A stretch of DNA of 64,000 nucleotides from NCBI GenBank assembly GCA_009391275.1, contig VEXF01000001.1, positions 1 through 64,000 on the forward strand, written 5' to 3'. Below are positions 1 through 8,543 of this stretch, piece by piece. A program made the position numbers and the translations under genes. Each line of letters begins with the position of its first letter. The stretch's first letter is position 1. Under the pieces are notes generated by a model, which had not been told where the DNA came from, searched no databases, and saw nothing but the letters and a program-made list of their open reading frames with translations. Source of the stretch: SAR202 cluster bacterium AD-804-J14_MRT_500m. GTDB taxonomy: Bacteria > Chloroflexota > Dehalococcoidia > UBA3495 > GCA-2712585.

Positions 1-74
1 ATTCTAGGCTATAATCGGCATGGTAATTCTATTAGGCTAGTGCAATTTTATGATGCCCAACAGGGGAATCGGAT

Positions 75-722
75 TTGAAAAAGATGCCATTTCTTGTTGG
101 GCCCCGCGGGGGCTGGAAAATGAATTTCCCAGATGTTTCTCCTATTATGGGTCGTCTTTGGTCACCTATTGCAGCGGTTACCAGCAGTTGGAACGGACAG
201 GATAATATCCAAATTGCGGTTTCTATTAGTGCAGCCTCTATAGTTCCTCAGAAGCCCCGGGTTTTGGTGCAAATCTATAAAAGCAATTTCAGCCATGCAC
301 TAATTTACAAAAGCGGAAATTTTGCCCTCAACTTTCCTCGCAAAGATCAATTGTATTTTATTAAAGACTTTGGCCTTAGTTCTGGCCGCGATTTTGACAA
401 ACTGATAGACGTTGATTATTCCCATCGTTCATCTGGCAGTCCGGTTTTAGCTGATTCTTGGGGGTTTTTGGATTGTCGAGTGGTTAATGCTATGGATGGA
501 GGAGACATGACTTGTTTTCTGGCTGACGTGATTGAAGGATCTGTCTTGTGTGAAGGAGATCCGATGTGGTGGCGGGATGCGAGAAGTCAAATCCCAATGG
601 AATGGAATGAAAAATGGAATCTTAAAATTGGTAAGGAAATCCAAAATTCAGAAAACCGTATGGGTAAGATAGATTTCACTCCTTGGGTTGATGTCCCATG
701 TTCAAGTTATAGAGATCTTTAA
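75..722 (+). CDS. Flavin reductase-like (FMN-binding split barrel) protein
   Basis: The middle of the protein (about residues 28-110) resembles the flavin reductase-like domain: a SPIAAVTSSW strand, an ISAASIVPQKPRVLVQIYKSNFSH stretch and a NFALNFP segment, the usual order in FMN-binding split-barrel proteins. Such proteins bind FMN and often supply reduced flavin to a partner oxygenase; the partner is not identifiable here, although flavin-dependent LLM enzymes are frequent further along. A TTG at 75 has AGGGG eight bases upstream; the ATG at 84 is an in-frame alternative. The stop is 13 bases before the next gene, so the two are probably co-transcribed. Substrate is unknown. Confidence 0.7.
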   Translation: MKKMPFLVGPRGGWKMNFPDVSPIMGRLWSPIAAVTSSWNGQDNIQIAVSISAASIVPQKPRVLVQIYKSNFSHALIYKSGNFALNFPRKDQLYFIKDFGLSSGRDFDKLIDVDYSHRSSGSPVLADSWGFLDCRVVNAMDGGDMTCFLADVIEGSVLCEGDPMWWRDARSQIPMEWNEKWNLKIGKEIQNSENRMGKIDFTPWVDVPCSSYRDL

Positions 723-735
723 AGCGGAGACTCAT

Positions 736-1881
736 ATGATTAACCTAATATATTTACAAAGCTTTATTCAACAGATTCATGACGCATCTACCAACGGGGT
801 CATCACAGTCGCAGGTGCAGGAAGTCAAGGAATTTCGTGGCTTTTCTCAGTTCCAGGGGCATCTCGAACTGTACTAGAAGTAGTCATGCCCTATGGAACC
901 AAATCTATGATTGACTTTTTAGGGTATGAGCCAAGTCAATTTGTTTCCGAGGATACTGCGATTAACATGGCACGCCGTGCTTACAAACGTGCTCTCAAAA
1001 TCCGAGAAAACGATATGCCAACTGTAGGCCTAGGGTGTACTGCCACTATTGCCACTGATAGGCCAAAGCGTGGCCAGCATCGCTGTTACATAGCTACATG
1101 GGATGATTCGGGCTGTGCTTCCTATGATCTGCATTTGGAGAAAGGAGCCAGAGATAGGACTGGAGAAGAGGAAGTAGTCAGCAAACTTCTTCTTCAAGCT
1201 TTAGCCTCAGTATGCGGGATAAACTCGGAAATAACATTGGGGCTTCAATCAGGGGATGAGTTGAAGGTGCGCAAGGGACAACACAGCGATCCCATATCGC
1301 GATTGCTTTCAGGGGATGTGTCCAGCGTAAACATAGATCCCAATGGTCGAATGACGCTAGATATTTCTCCAGGTAAGCTGCTTTTTCCGGGTTCGTTCAA
1401 ACCTTTCCATCATGGGCACCAAACGTTAGCGCGTGTGGCGAGTGAATTGATTGGCGAAGAGGTTTCTTATGAGTTGTCAGTATCTAATGTGGATAAACCT
1501 GATTTGGTGAAGACGGAAATTCATCAAAGGATTAGCCAGTTTCGATCTATAGGAACTTTGGTGCTCACTAGTGCAGATACGTTTCGCAAGAAGGCGGCGT
1601 TATTTCCTGGCGCCATATTCGTTGTTGGCTGGGATACCGCAGTTAGATTGCTGGAGCCTACATATTACGAAGGTAGTTACAAGGATATGCTCCAAGCATT
1701 AGCTATTATGTGGTCTGATGGGTGTAGATTTCTAGTCGCAGGGAGGGTTTGCAATGGGACATTCAAAACTCTACAAGATATAGGTGTGCCCCAGGGTTTT
1801 GAGCCCATGTTTCAAGCCATACCAGAGTCGAGATTTCGGGAAGATATTTCCTCTACTGATTTAAGAACAAGTGATTGTTAA
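736..1881 (+). CDS. CinA C-terminal-like domain fused to NadD-like nucleotidyltransferase
   Basis: Residues about 5-160 resemble the CinA C-terminal (PncC, NMN deamidase) domain: a VPGAS motif, a YGTKS segment and FVSEDTAINMARRA matching the family's VSe-tA-aMA block. Residues about 210-380 resemble a nucleotidyltransferase of the NadD/NadM type, with LLFPGSFKPFHHGH carrying the HxGH signature and a C-terminal ISSTDLR motif. In other bacteria these are separate steps: NMN to nicotinate mononucleotide, then adenylation. The fusion therefore suggests a channelled NAD salvage enzyme, which is inference. The usual ESCTGG motif of CinA is altered to GAGSQG, so deamidase activity is uncertain. The ATG at 736 was chosen because GGAG precedes it and it avoids overlap with the upstream gene; the frame is open back to 688. 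Confidence 0.7.
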   Translation: MINLIYLQSFIQQIHDASTNGVITVAGAGSQGISWLFSVPGASRTVLEVVMPYGTKSMIDFLGYEPSQFVSEDTAINMARRAYKRALKIRENDMPTVGLGCTATIATDRPKRGQHRCYIATWDDSGCASYDLHLEKGARDRTGEEEVVSKLLLQALASVCGINSEITLGLQSGDELKVRKGQHSDPISRLLSGDVSSVNIDPNGRMTLDISPGKLLFPGSFKPFHHGHQTLARVASELIGEEVSYELSVSNVDKPDLVKTEIHQRISQFRSIGTLVLTSADTFRKKAALFPGAIFVVGWDTAVRLLEPTYYEGSYKDMLQALAIMWSDGCRFLVAGRVCNGTFKTLQDIGVPQGFEPMFQAIPESRFREDISSTDLRTSDC

Positions 1882-2012
1882 TGTCGTGGAGTTGGCGCTG
1901 CACCGCAAAGGACACCTGTTGACTTAAGGTGAATCATTTGGAGTTTCGCGGTATGGGTTATATGGGCTTCAACGCACCGATTGATTGTATAACCTACCGT
2001 CAATTTTGGTTC

Positions 2013-2040
2013 TTGACGTGGGAAGCTGAGGTGCTAACAT
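2013..2040 (+). promoter_or_regulatory. Candidate sigma70 promoter for the DUF1800 gene
   Basis: TTGACG at 2013-2018 and TAACAT at 2035-2040 are separated by 16 bases, and the start codon of the DUF1800 gene follows about 43 bases later with AGGAGGG as ribosome-binding site. Sequence match only. Confidence 0.4.
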
Positions 2041-2082
2041 GTTAGTCTCAGGGCACTGTGTACAGGACTAGGAGGGATTCAA

Positions 2083-3486
2083 ATGGCATCCACAGATATA
2101 GCCTTAATGGCCCACCTGATGAGGAGAGTTGGTTTTGGTGCTCAGTATGATGAACTTCAAGTTCGGGCAGCTAAAGGTTACGAGGCTACGGTAGAGGATC
2201 TCCTGAACCCCAGCGAACAATCGAATGGTCTTGAGTTAGATGTTGCAGAACGTTACTTCATAGAATGGAATCACTTTACTAGAGGCGTTCCAGAATATTT
2301 TGCATGGAGAATGATTAACTCAAAAAACCAACTAGAAGAGAAAATGCTTGTGTTCTGGCAAGGAATTTTGTGTACGTCGGACAGTAAGATTCAAAACTAC
2401 GCTGTTTCGTATGCGGAATTAGAGATGTTCCGCCGCTTTGGAATGGGAAATTTCAAGAATCTACTCGTAGAAATTTCAAAAGATCCAGCCATGGTGTATT
2501 TTCTAGATAATTGTCTTAGTCATAAGGATGCAATTAATGAGAACTATGGGAGGGAGCTTTTGGAGTTATTCTCCATGGGCGTTGGAATGGATGGGCAGTT
2601 TAACTACACAGAGGACGATGTCAAAGAATGTTCACGAGCATTTACTGGTTGGACGATAGCGAACTCCGTTCCTGGTCAGCCATATGGACGTTACGATGCC
2701 AAGTTTATCTACAATCCTGCTGATCATGACGGCGGGATGAAAACCTTTCTTGGCGAGACGGGGCGATTCAATGGCGAGGATGTTATAGATATCATAGCTA
2801 AACAGCCGGCGACGGCTAGATTTCTTTCTCGTCATTTATATAGCTTCTTCGTCGCAGACGAGGCCCAAGTGCCGTCATGGATGGAAACACCACCGGGAGA
2901 TCCTGACACGATAAAAATGCTCGAAAATGAATATTTTCGTTCGGGGTATAACGTTCAATCGATGTTGCGAACTCTATTTAATTCAGATGCCTTCAAGACA
3001 GCTAGATTCTCTAAGATAAAAAGCCCAGTAGAAACGGTGATCGGTACTTTGCGGTTGATTGGAGACTGGACATCGCCGAAACCTGGATTTGAGCCTATAT
3101 TTGATGAGATGAAGCACATGGGCCAAGAATTGTTTAATCCACCATCAGTAGAAGGTTGGCATACCGGAAGGGAATGGATAGACGGCGGGACTCTTGTGCA
3201 ACGCATCAATTTCATGTCAGATCGAGTGGGAAATACAAGTTATCTTGGCATACAAACCTTGGTTGATAGACTCCGTTCTGAAGGACCAATAATATCGCCC
3301 CAAGGGCTAGTAGACGGCTGCCTTCGTTTGTTGGGTCATTACGAACTTGCTGCAGAAACTTATAATATGCTAGTGACTCATGCAGCAAAACGTGAGGAAA
3401 TGGATACTAGAAATGGCGAATTCCCGGGATATGTTTGTCAAACACTTCAGATGATTGTAGCTACGAAAGATTATCTATACGCCTAA
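2083..3486 (+). CDS. DUF1800 family protein
   Basis: The protein shows the typical DUF1800 landmarks: HLMRRVGFGAQYDEL near the N-terminus, RELLELFSMGVG followed by YTEDDVKECSRAFTGW in the middle, and FNPPSVEGWHTGREWI near the C-terminus. Length (467 aa) fits the family. DUF1800 genes very often sit directly upstream of DUF1501 genes, as here, and the pair is thought to act together, but no biochemical role is established. No signal peptide is visible at the N-terminus, unlike many family members. A strong AGGAGGG ribosome-binding site supports the start. Confidence 0.9.
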   Translation: MASTDIALMAHLMRRVGFGAQYDELQVRAAKGYEATVEDLLNPSEQSNGLELDVAERYFIEWNHFTRGVPEYFAWRMINSKNQLEEKMLVFWQGILCTSDSKIQNYAVSYAELEMFRRFGMGNFKNLLVEISKDPAMVYFLDNCLSHKDAINENYGRELLELFSMGVGMDGQFNYTEDDVKECSRAFTGWTIANSVPGQPYGRYDAKFIYNPADHDGGMKTFLGETGRFNGEDVIDIIAKQPATARFLSRHLYSFFVADEAQVPSWMETPPGDPDTIKMLENEYFRSGYNVQSMLRTLFNSDAFKTARFSKIKSPVETVIGTLRLIGDWTSPKPGFEPIFDEMKHMGQELFNPPSVEGWHTGREWIDGGTLVQRINFMSDRVGNTSYLGIQTLVDRLRSEGPIISPQGLVDGCLRLLGHYELAAETYNMLVTHAAKREEMDTRNGEFPGYVCQTLQMIVATKDYLYA

Positions 3487-3487
3487 T

Positions 3488-3526
3488 AAGTCTCTGTTCC
3501 CAGGCTACTACGCAACAGAGACTTTT
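3488..3526 (+). terminator. Hairpin with short T-run between DUF1800 and DUF1501 genes
   Basis: AAGTCTCTGTT (3488-3498) and AACAGAGACTT (3514-3524) form a perfect 11-bp stem around a 15-base loop, ending in TTTT. It starts one base after the DUF1800 stop. Because the partner gene follows 36 bases later, it may act as a partial terminator or RNA 3'-end stabiliser setting different levels of the two proteins. Confidence 0.55.
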
Positions 3527-3562
3527 AAGATTGAAATTCATGTAGGTCAGGAGAAGTTAACG

Positions 3563-4699
3563 ATGGATAACAAAAAAGATCCAGTTCTCGTGGTGCTTCA
3601 GATGTCTGGAGCCTATGACGCACTAAACACTATCGTCCCGTTTAACGATCCATTGTATGTGGATTATCGTCCCGTGTTGAAAGTGGAGCCCGAAGAGGTT
3701 CTACGAATAAACGATGATGTCGGATTCAACCCAGCGATGGCACCTGTCAAAGAGTTGTATGATCAAGGTAAAGTTGCTGTAATCCAAGGGATAGGATATC
3801 CAAAACCGATTAGATCGCATTTTAGGTCTATGGATATTTGGCATACAGCCGAGCCTGAGAAAATGGTAACAGACGGGTGGTTGGGACGTGCAATACGCGA
3901 ATTGGACCCACAAAGAAAGAATGTTCTTACAGGTGTAAATTTTGGTAGAGGGCTTCCGCGTGCCTTAGCCGCTCCAGGAGTGTCTGTGGCTTCGGTGGGA
4001 AATCTAGAAACATATGGTGTTCTTACAGGGATAGAAGGTGATGATCAGAAATCTGAAGCTCTAGATATGTTTGCGAGAATGTATTCTCCTATGATTGGCA
4101 CTGGTCCCGCTAATGATTATCTCTCTCAAACGGGACTGGATGCACTAAGGGGAGCTGATATTCTCAGAACTGCGCCCGAGAACTATAGGTCTACTGTTGA
4201 GTATAATGGCGACTCTTTCTCCCAATGGTTGAAGAACATTGCTCAAGTTCATCTAGCAAAGTTTGGAACCCGGGTGCTTTATACAGGCCTAAATCCTGGT
4301 GCTTTTGACACCCACGCCAACCAGGCCACTGCATTTCCTAAACTTTGGGCCGAGGTATCCAATGCTGTGAGTGATTTTTACCTGGATTTGAAAGAACATG
4401 GTTCTAGTGAAGAAGTAGTGATACTGATGTTCACGGAATTTGGTCGCAGAGTGCAAGAGAATGGATCTGGTACGGACCATGGTGCCGGCGGTGTGGCTTT
4501 TGTAATTGGAGATGCAGTAAAGGGGGGTCTCTATGGAGAATATCCTTCGCTCGAAGCTAATAAATTGGATGAAGGTGATCTTCAATGGAACAATGACTTC
4601 AGAGAGACTTACGCCACATTATTAGAGAGATGGTTGGGAATGGACTCAGGCCCAATTTTGGGAGGGTCATTCGAGCAATTCGATTTTATCAAGAATTAA
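3563..4699 (+). CDS. DUF1501 family protein
   Basis: Family motifs are clear: GAYDALNTIVPF at about residue 14 (family form GGxDGLNTVVP), SHFRSMDIWHTA, the NPGAFDTHANQ segment, and FTEFGRRVQENGSGTDHGAGG near residue 290. DUF1501 proteins have an alkaline phosphatase/sulfatase-like fold, and the D-T-H and T-D-H-G motifs are the probable metal-binding positions. Family members are commonly exported through Tat; this one begins directly with the core domain and shows no twin-arginine leader. It lies directly downstream of the DUF1800 gene and is preceded by AGGAG. Confidence 0.9.
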   Translation: MDNKKDPVLVVLQMSGAYDALNTIVPFNDPLYVDYRPVLKVEPEEVLRINDDVGFNPAMAPVKELYDQGKVAVIQGIGYPKPIRSHFRSMDIWHTAEPEKMVTDGWLGRAIRELDPQRKNVLTGVNFGRGLPRALAAPGVSVASVGNLETYGVLTGIEGDDQKSEALDMFARMYSPMIGTGPANDYLSQTGLDALRGADILRTAPENYRSTVEYNGDSFSQWLKNIAQVHLAKFGTRVLYTGLNPGAFDTHANQATAFPKLWAEVSNAVSDFYLDLKEHGSSEEVVILMFTEFGRRVQENGSGTDHGAGGVAFVIGDAVKGGLYGEYPSLEANKLDEGDLQWNNDFRETYATLLERWLGMDSGPILGGSFEQFDFIKN

Positions 4700-4764
4700 A
4701 TTAAGGATTTCTATCTTGTCTGATATCTCGGGGATCAGGCGAACCAAAAATGTAGGTGGAGTAT

Positions 4765-5799
4765 ATGGTCGCACAAGTAGCACCCGTTACGTTTCAATAT
4801 AGTCATACTATTGGGCGGCAAGAATCTCGTGGTGGAGATGGGTTCTTTAACCCGGTCGCTATAGCTCGTGGGTCTGGGGATCTCATGTATGTGTTAAGCC
4901 GGGGCACTGAAACTCCCGCCTTCACACCATGTAAGAGGGTGACTATTTGTACGGTGGATGAAGAGTTGATTGGGCAATTCGGCCAGAAAGTCCCGCCTGA
5001 ACAAGCTGGACCATCTGCTCCAGATGGTAGCTTTATGTGGCCGACATCTGTTGCTCTTGACAGCGAAGGAAACGCGTACGTAGCCGATGAGTGGCTTAAC
5101 CGTATCTCTATGTTTACTAAAGATGGAATTTGGATAGGGAAGTGGGGAATAGTTGGTGATGGGGATGGTGAATTTAACCGTCCTTCTGGGCTCCATTTTG
5201 ATAAATCGGATAATCTCTATTTAGTAGACAGCTTAAATCACCGAGTCCAAGTATTTTCAAAACATGGTGAGTTTCTGAATAGCTGGGGTAAGAAAGGCAA
5301 TAAAGAAGGTGAATTTAACCTTCCATGGGGAATAGAAATTGACAGTCACGGAGACGTATATGTTGCAGATTGGCGTAATGACCGAATCCAAAAATTCGCT
5401 TCGGACGGAACTTTTATAATGAAGTTTGGCACGTCTGGTGACGGTGATGGTGAATTCAACAGGCCAACTGGGGTTGCCGTAGATAAGGATGGGCTAATTT
5501 ATGTAACCGACTTCCGGAACGATAGACTTCAAGTGTTTGAGTCTGACGGCTGCTTTGTTTCTAAATTGGCGGGTGAGGCAACTTTATCCAAATGGGCTAG
5601 AGAACGCGTGGAATTGGATCCTATAATTTCAAAAGGACGGGAGATTGCTCAGGATCTTGAAATGCAAGAAAAACCGTTTCGAGGTCCTATAGCTGTGGAT
5701 GTTGATGAAAATGACCGCGTATTCGTAGTTGAATGTTCCCGTCATCGAGTGCAGGTTTTCCGTAAGCAATCGCCTATCTTCTACGGTGGTCTGCTGTAA
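4765..5799 (+). CDS. NHL-repeat six-bladed beta-propeller protein
   Basis: At least four NHL repeats are visible as alternating blocks such as GEFNRPSGLHFDKSDNLYLVD, VADWRNDRIQKF and VTDFRNDRLQVF, spaced about 47 residues apart. The fold is a beta-propeller; relatives include peptidyl-alpha-hydroxyglycine lyase-like proteins and scaffold proteins, so a catalytic role cannot be assigned. No signal peptide is seen. The ATG at 4765 is preceded by AGGTGGAG; a GTG at 4756 lies within that ribosome-binding site and is less likely. Probably co-transcribed with DUF1800/DUF1501. A second NHL protein is encoded at 18305. Confidence 0.85.
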   Translation: MVAQVAPVTFQYSHTIGRQESRGGDGFFNPVAIARGSGDLMYVLSRGTETPAFTPCKRVTICTVDEELIGQFGQKVPPEQAGPSAPDGSFMWPTSVALDSEGNAYVADEWLNRISMFTKDGIWIGKWGIVGDGDGEFNRPSGLHFDKSDNLYLVDSLNHRVQVFSKHGEFLNSWGKKGNKEGEFNLPWGIEIDSHGDVYVADWRNDRIQKFASDGTFIMKFGTSGDGDGEFNRPTGVAVDKDGLIYVTDFRNDRLQVFESDGCFVSKLAGEATLSKWARERVELDPIISKGREIAQDLEMQEKPFRGPIAVDVDENDRVFVVECSRHRVQVFRKQSPIFYGGLL

Positions 5800-5905
5800 C
5801 CGATCCTGTACGTCGTTCATATAGCGGTGTGCTTAGGCTAAGTAATCTGGCGCGGACCTCGACATATTAATCAAACCTCCTGCGCATATAGACCATCGTC
5901 CTACA

Positions 5906-7144
5906 CTAACTTAAGACTCCATCATCTGTTAGTTTCAGCACGTCAGCCTCCGACATTCCCAATATATCGCGGCAAATTTGCATGGTATGCTCTCCTAACA
6001 GTGGTGCTGGGCGATAGTTTGGCGGGCTCTCTGGCAAAGTAAAAGCATGACCGTCGTAAGCGTGACGGCCTATCTCAGGGTGGTTTTGAAAGACGTAATG
6101 CTCTCTGAATGTAAGTTGTGGGTCAGCGAAAAGATCTTCACAATTTTGCACTACACCAGCCGGAATTCCGGCACTCTGGCATAGATGCATTAAATCTGAG
6201 GCATCCATATGCTGAGTGCAAGAAGAAATTTCGACGTCTAAGGCCATTTCATTTCTTTTGCGAAGTTCCATATTGTAGAAACGAGGATCTGTTGCTAAGT
6301 TTTGGCGGGTTAGGACATGGCATAACTGACGCCACTCTTCCTCATTCCTGCACGCAATAGCACACCAACGATCGATTCCTTTGCAACGATAAGCGCTATG
6401 TGGAGCAAAAATCGGGTGTAGATTACCAGTCCGGTTTTGAATCCTCCCGTTCGCAGCAAAGTCTATTAGAGCTGTTGCCATGAACCCCAAGGATCCTTCC
6501 AGCTGTGACATGTCTAGGTGCTGTCCGATTCCAGTTCTCCGTCTATAGTCAAGTGCTGCTGTAATGGCTGCTATAGCAAGTTGTGGCAGAAGAAAATCCG
6601 TATATGCACCATAAGGGCTGGTCGGAGCTCTATCCGGCCAGCCGGTCATATGAGTGTGCCCAGAAAGGGCGGTCAAAACTGGACCGAACCCTGGGTGAGA
6701 AGAGAATGGACCTCCCCTGCCTTGCATGGAAGCACTGAACATGACCACACTTGGATTCAAAGATTGGATGTCTTCGTATCCTAATCCCCATCGTTCCATT
6801 ACGCCGGGGGTGTAGTTTTCTGTTATAACGTCCGCCCAAGTTGCAAGCTGAACGGCTAATTCTCGCCCTCGCGATTCCATCATATTCAAGGACAGACTTA
6901 GTTTGCCGCTGTTATAGTTGGCATAATATGCGCTTCTATTGATTCCAGGCATACCTTGCCCATACGGTGTAGCCTGTCTTAATACGTCTGGTCGGTGGAC
7001 GGATTCTACACGCACGACTGTTGCCCCAAAGTCAGAAAAATATCTAGTCGTCATGGGTCCTATCGCTACCCAACAGAAATCCAAAACTTTTAAACCTTGG
7101 AAAGCTTGAGAGGGGCTTGGCGTTCCTTCCGGTGTGACTTCCAT
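5906..7144 (-). CDS. CaiB/BaiF (family III) CoA-transferase, Asp-containing subunit
   Basis: The N-terminal GLKVLDFCWVAIGPMTTRYFSDFGATVVRVES segment and the GIGQHLDMSQLEG block are standard for family III CoA-transferases. The catalytic aspartate position is filled (Asp183 in GAYTDF). These enzymes move CoA between a donor acyl-CoA and a carboxylic acid. It is the last gene of a minus-strand operon, five bases after a second family III transferase that lacks this aspartate, suggesting a heteromeric enzyme of the kind known for benzylsuccinate CoA-transferase. The acid substrate is not deducible from sequence. Confidence 0.9.
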   Translation of the reverse strand: MEVTPEGTPSPSQAFQGLKVLDFCWVAIGPMTTRYFSDFGATVVRVESVHRPDVLRQATPYGQGMPGINRSAYYANYNSGKLSLSLNMMESRGRELAVQLATWADVITENYTPGVMERWGLGYEDIQSLNPSVVMFSASMQGRGGPFSSHPGFGPVLTALSGHTHMTGWPDRAPTSPYGAYTDFLLPQLAIAAITAALDYRRRTGIGQHLDMSQLEGSLGFMATALIDFAANGRIQNRTGNLHPIFAPHSAYRCKGIDRWCAIACRNEEEWRQLCHVLTRQNLATDPRFYNMELRKRNEMALDVEISSCTQHMDASDLMHLCQSAGIPAGVVQNCEDLFADPQLTFREHYVFQNHPEIGRHAYDGHAFTLPESPPNYRPAPLLGEHTMQICRDILGMSEADVLKLTDDGVLS

Positions 7145-7149
7145 TATCT

Positions 7150-8388
7150 TCAGATAACCTTGGCTACTTTTAGTCGTTCAATATCCTCGATCTCCAATTT
7201 TAACTCGTCTTCGAATATAGCTTGGTTGTGTTCGCCCAGTTTTGGCGCGCGGTGAGGTCGTTTCATCAAGCCCTGACTGGACTTCAAAAATGGGCCTAGC
7301 ATCGTAAAAGTTTCGCCGTTTTTACCGTGATTCGGGCCCTCAACATCGTGAAAGAAGTCGCGGGCTTCTAGTTGTGGGTACTGATACAAGTCTTTGGGAT
7401 CGTTCACCGGGAATAGTATGATCCTACGGTCTATCGCTCCTTGACCCAGTTCGGCTTTTGTTTTGGTGAGAAAAAAACTTTCTAATGGAGGCACCATTTG
7501 CTCGACTAGTTCGGGTTCAAGTTGTCCAAAACCTCGTTCACTCCAGTTGGTATCTCTCAACACATCATTGCCCATGCCTTCTTCTTCCATCCAGGTACAC
7601 AGGTTACCCATGCTCCGCCCGCCAGTCTGTCCTCCGGGTTGTATAAAGTTGACGTAGCCGTCTTTGCATTCCCAGTTAATACGGATTCTAGTTCGGCCTA
7701 CTGGGCGGAATGGGCCTTGACGTTCAAGATTAATCTTATCTATGTCCCAAAACATAGGGGCATGGGACAATGTCCTTGCTACGGCTTGTTGACAAGATAC
7801 GTCAGACCATTGGCCGGTTCCTGTTTGCATTCTATGGTGGTGGGCTATCATTGCAGCTGCAGCCCCTGTTGAGGCTCCGACTGACCAAAACTGAGGCTCT
7901 GACACTCGTACTGGTGGACGGTCCCTATCACCGCTCAGATACATCATTCCGCTAAGAGCCATTCCTATTAAATCTGTAGATTGATATTGTCGATATGGAC
8001 CGTCTTGGCCAAACGCCGTGATTGATATCATAATCAATCCTGGATTACAGCGTTTCAAAGACTCATAACCCAAGCCAAGATTTTTCATGTATCCTGGACG
8101 AAACGACTCTACAACAAAGTGACAATTGTCCGCTAACTTGAGGAACAAATCTCTACCTGCCGACTCCTCCAAATTTAGAGTCACACTTTTTTTGCCGCTT
8201 GAGTAAAATGCCCAGGGTATCCCGTGTTCCATGTCAGGCTCGTCACGGAAAAATGGACCAATTCGTCGTAAAGGATCTCCCCAAGGTGGTTCGATTTTGA
8301 TAACATCAGCTCCCAGATCGGCAAGGAGCTTGCCACAGTATGCCCCCCGCCCATCAGCAAGATCTAATACTCTATAAGGCGCTAACAA
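7150..8388 (-). CDS. CaiB/BaiF CoA-transferase homologue lacking the usual catalytic Asp
   Basis: Full-length family III fold: YRVLDLADGRGAYCGKLLADLGADVIKIEPP at the N-terminus, FYSSGKKSVTLNL, and GTGQWSDVSCQQA. In the segment around residues 160-175, where the catalytic aspartate is expected, the sequence reads SEPQFWSVGASTG, with tryptophan at the approximate Asp position and no aspartate nearby. The gene is five bases upstream of an Asp-containing paralogue and 155 bases downstream of the acyl-CoA dehydrogenase genes. Either it is the structural partner of a heterodimer or it uses a different mechanism. The alignment was judged by eye. Confidence 0.85.
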   Translation of the reverse strand: MLAPYRVLDLADGRGAYCGKLLADLGADVIKIEPPWGDPLRRIGPFFRDEPDMEHGIPWAFYSSGKKSVTLNLEESAGRDLFLKLADNCHFVVESFRPGYMKNLGLGYESLKRCNPGLIMISITAFGQDGPYRQYQSTDLIGMALSGMMYLSGDRDRPPVRVSEPQFWSVGASTGAAAAMIAHHHRMQTGTGQWSDVSCQQAVARTLSHAPMFWDIDKINLERQGPFRPVGRTRIRINWECKDGYVNFIQPGGQTGGRSMGNLCTWMEEEGMGNDVLRDTNWSERGFGQLEPELVEQMVPPLESFFLTKTKAELGQGAIDRRIILFPVNDPKDLYQYPQLEARDFFHDVEGPNHGKNGETFTMLGPFLKSSQGLMKRPHRAPKLGEHNQAIFEDELKLEIEDIERLKVAKVI

Positions 8389-8543
8389 TTGGATAACCTT
8401 TCAGCGAGAAGTTTGTCCCCGATTTTATGTTTCACACCAGATTATCTCTATGGCTAAGGTTTACTCAACACCTGAAACTTAACTGAAATTGAATGCGGTT
8501 CTTACAGTTTAGGCAGACTGTATGGTCGTTCGATATTATCTTG

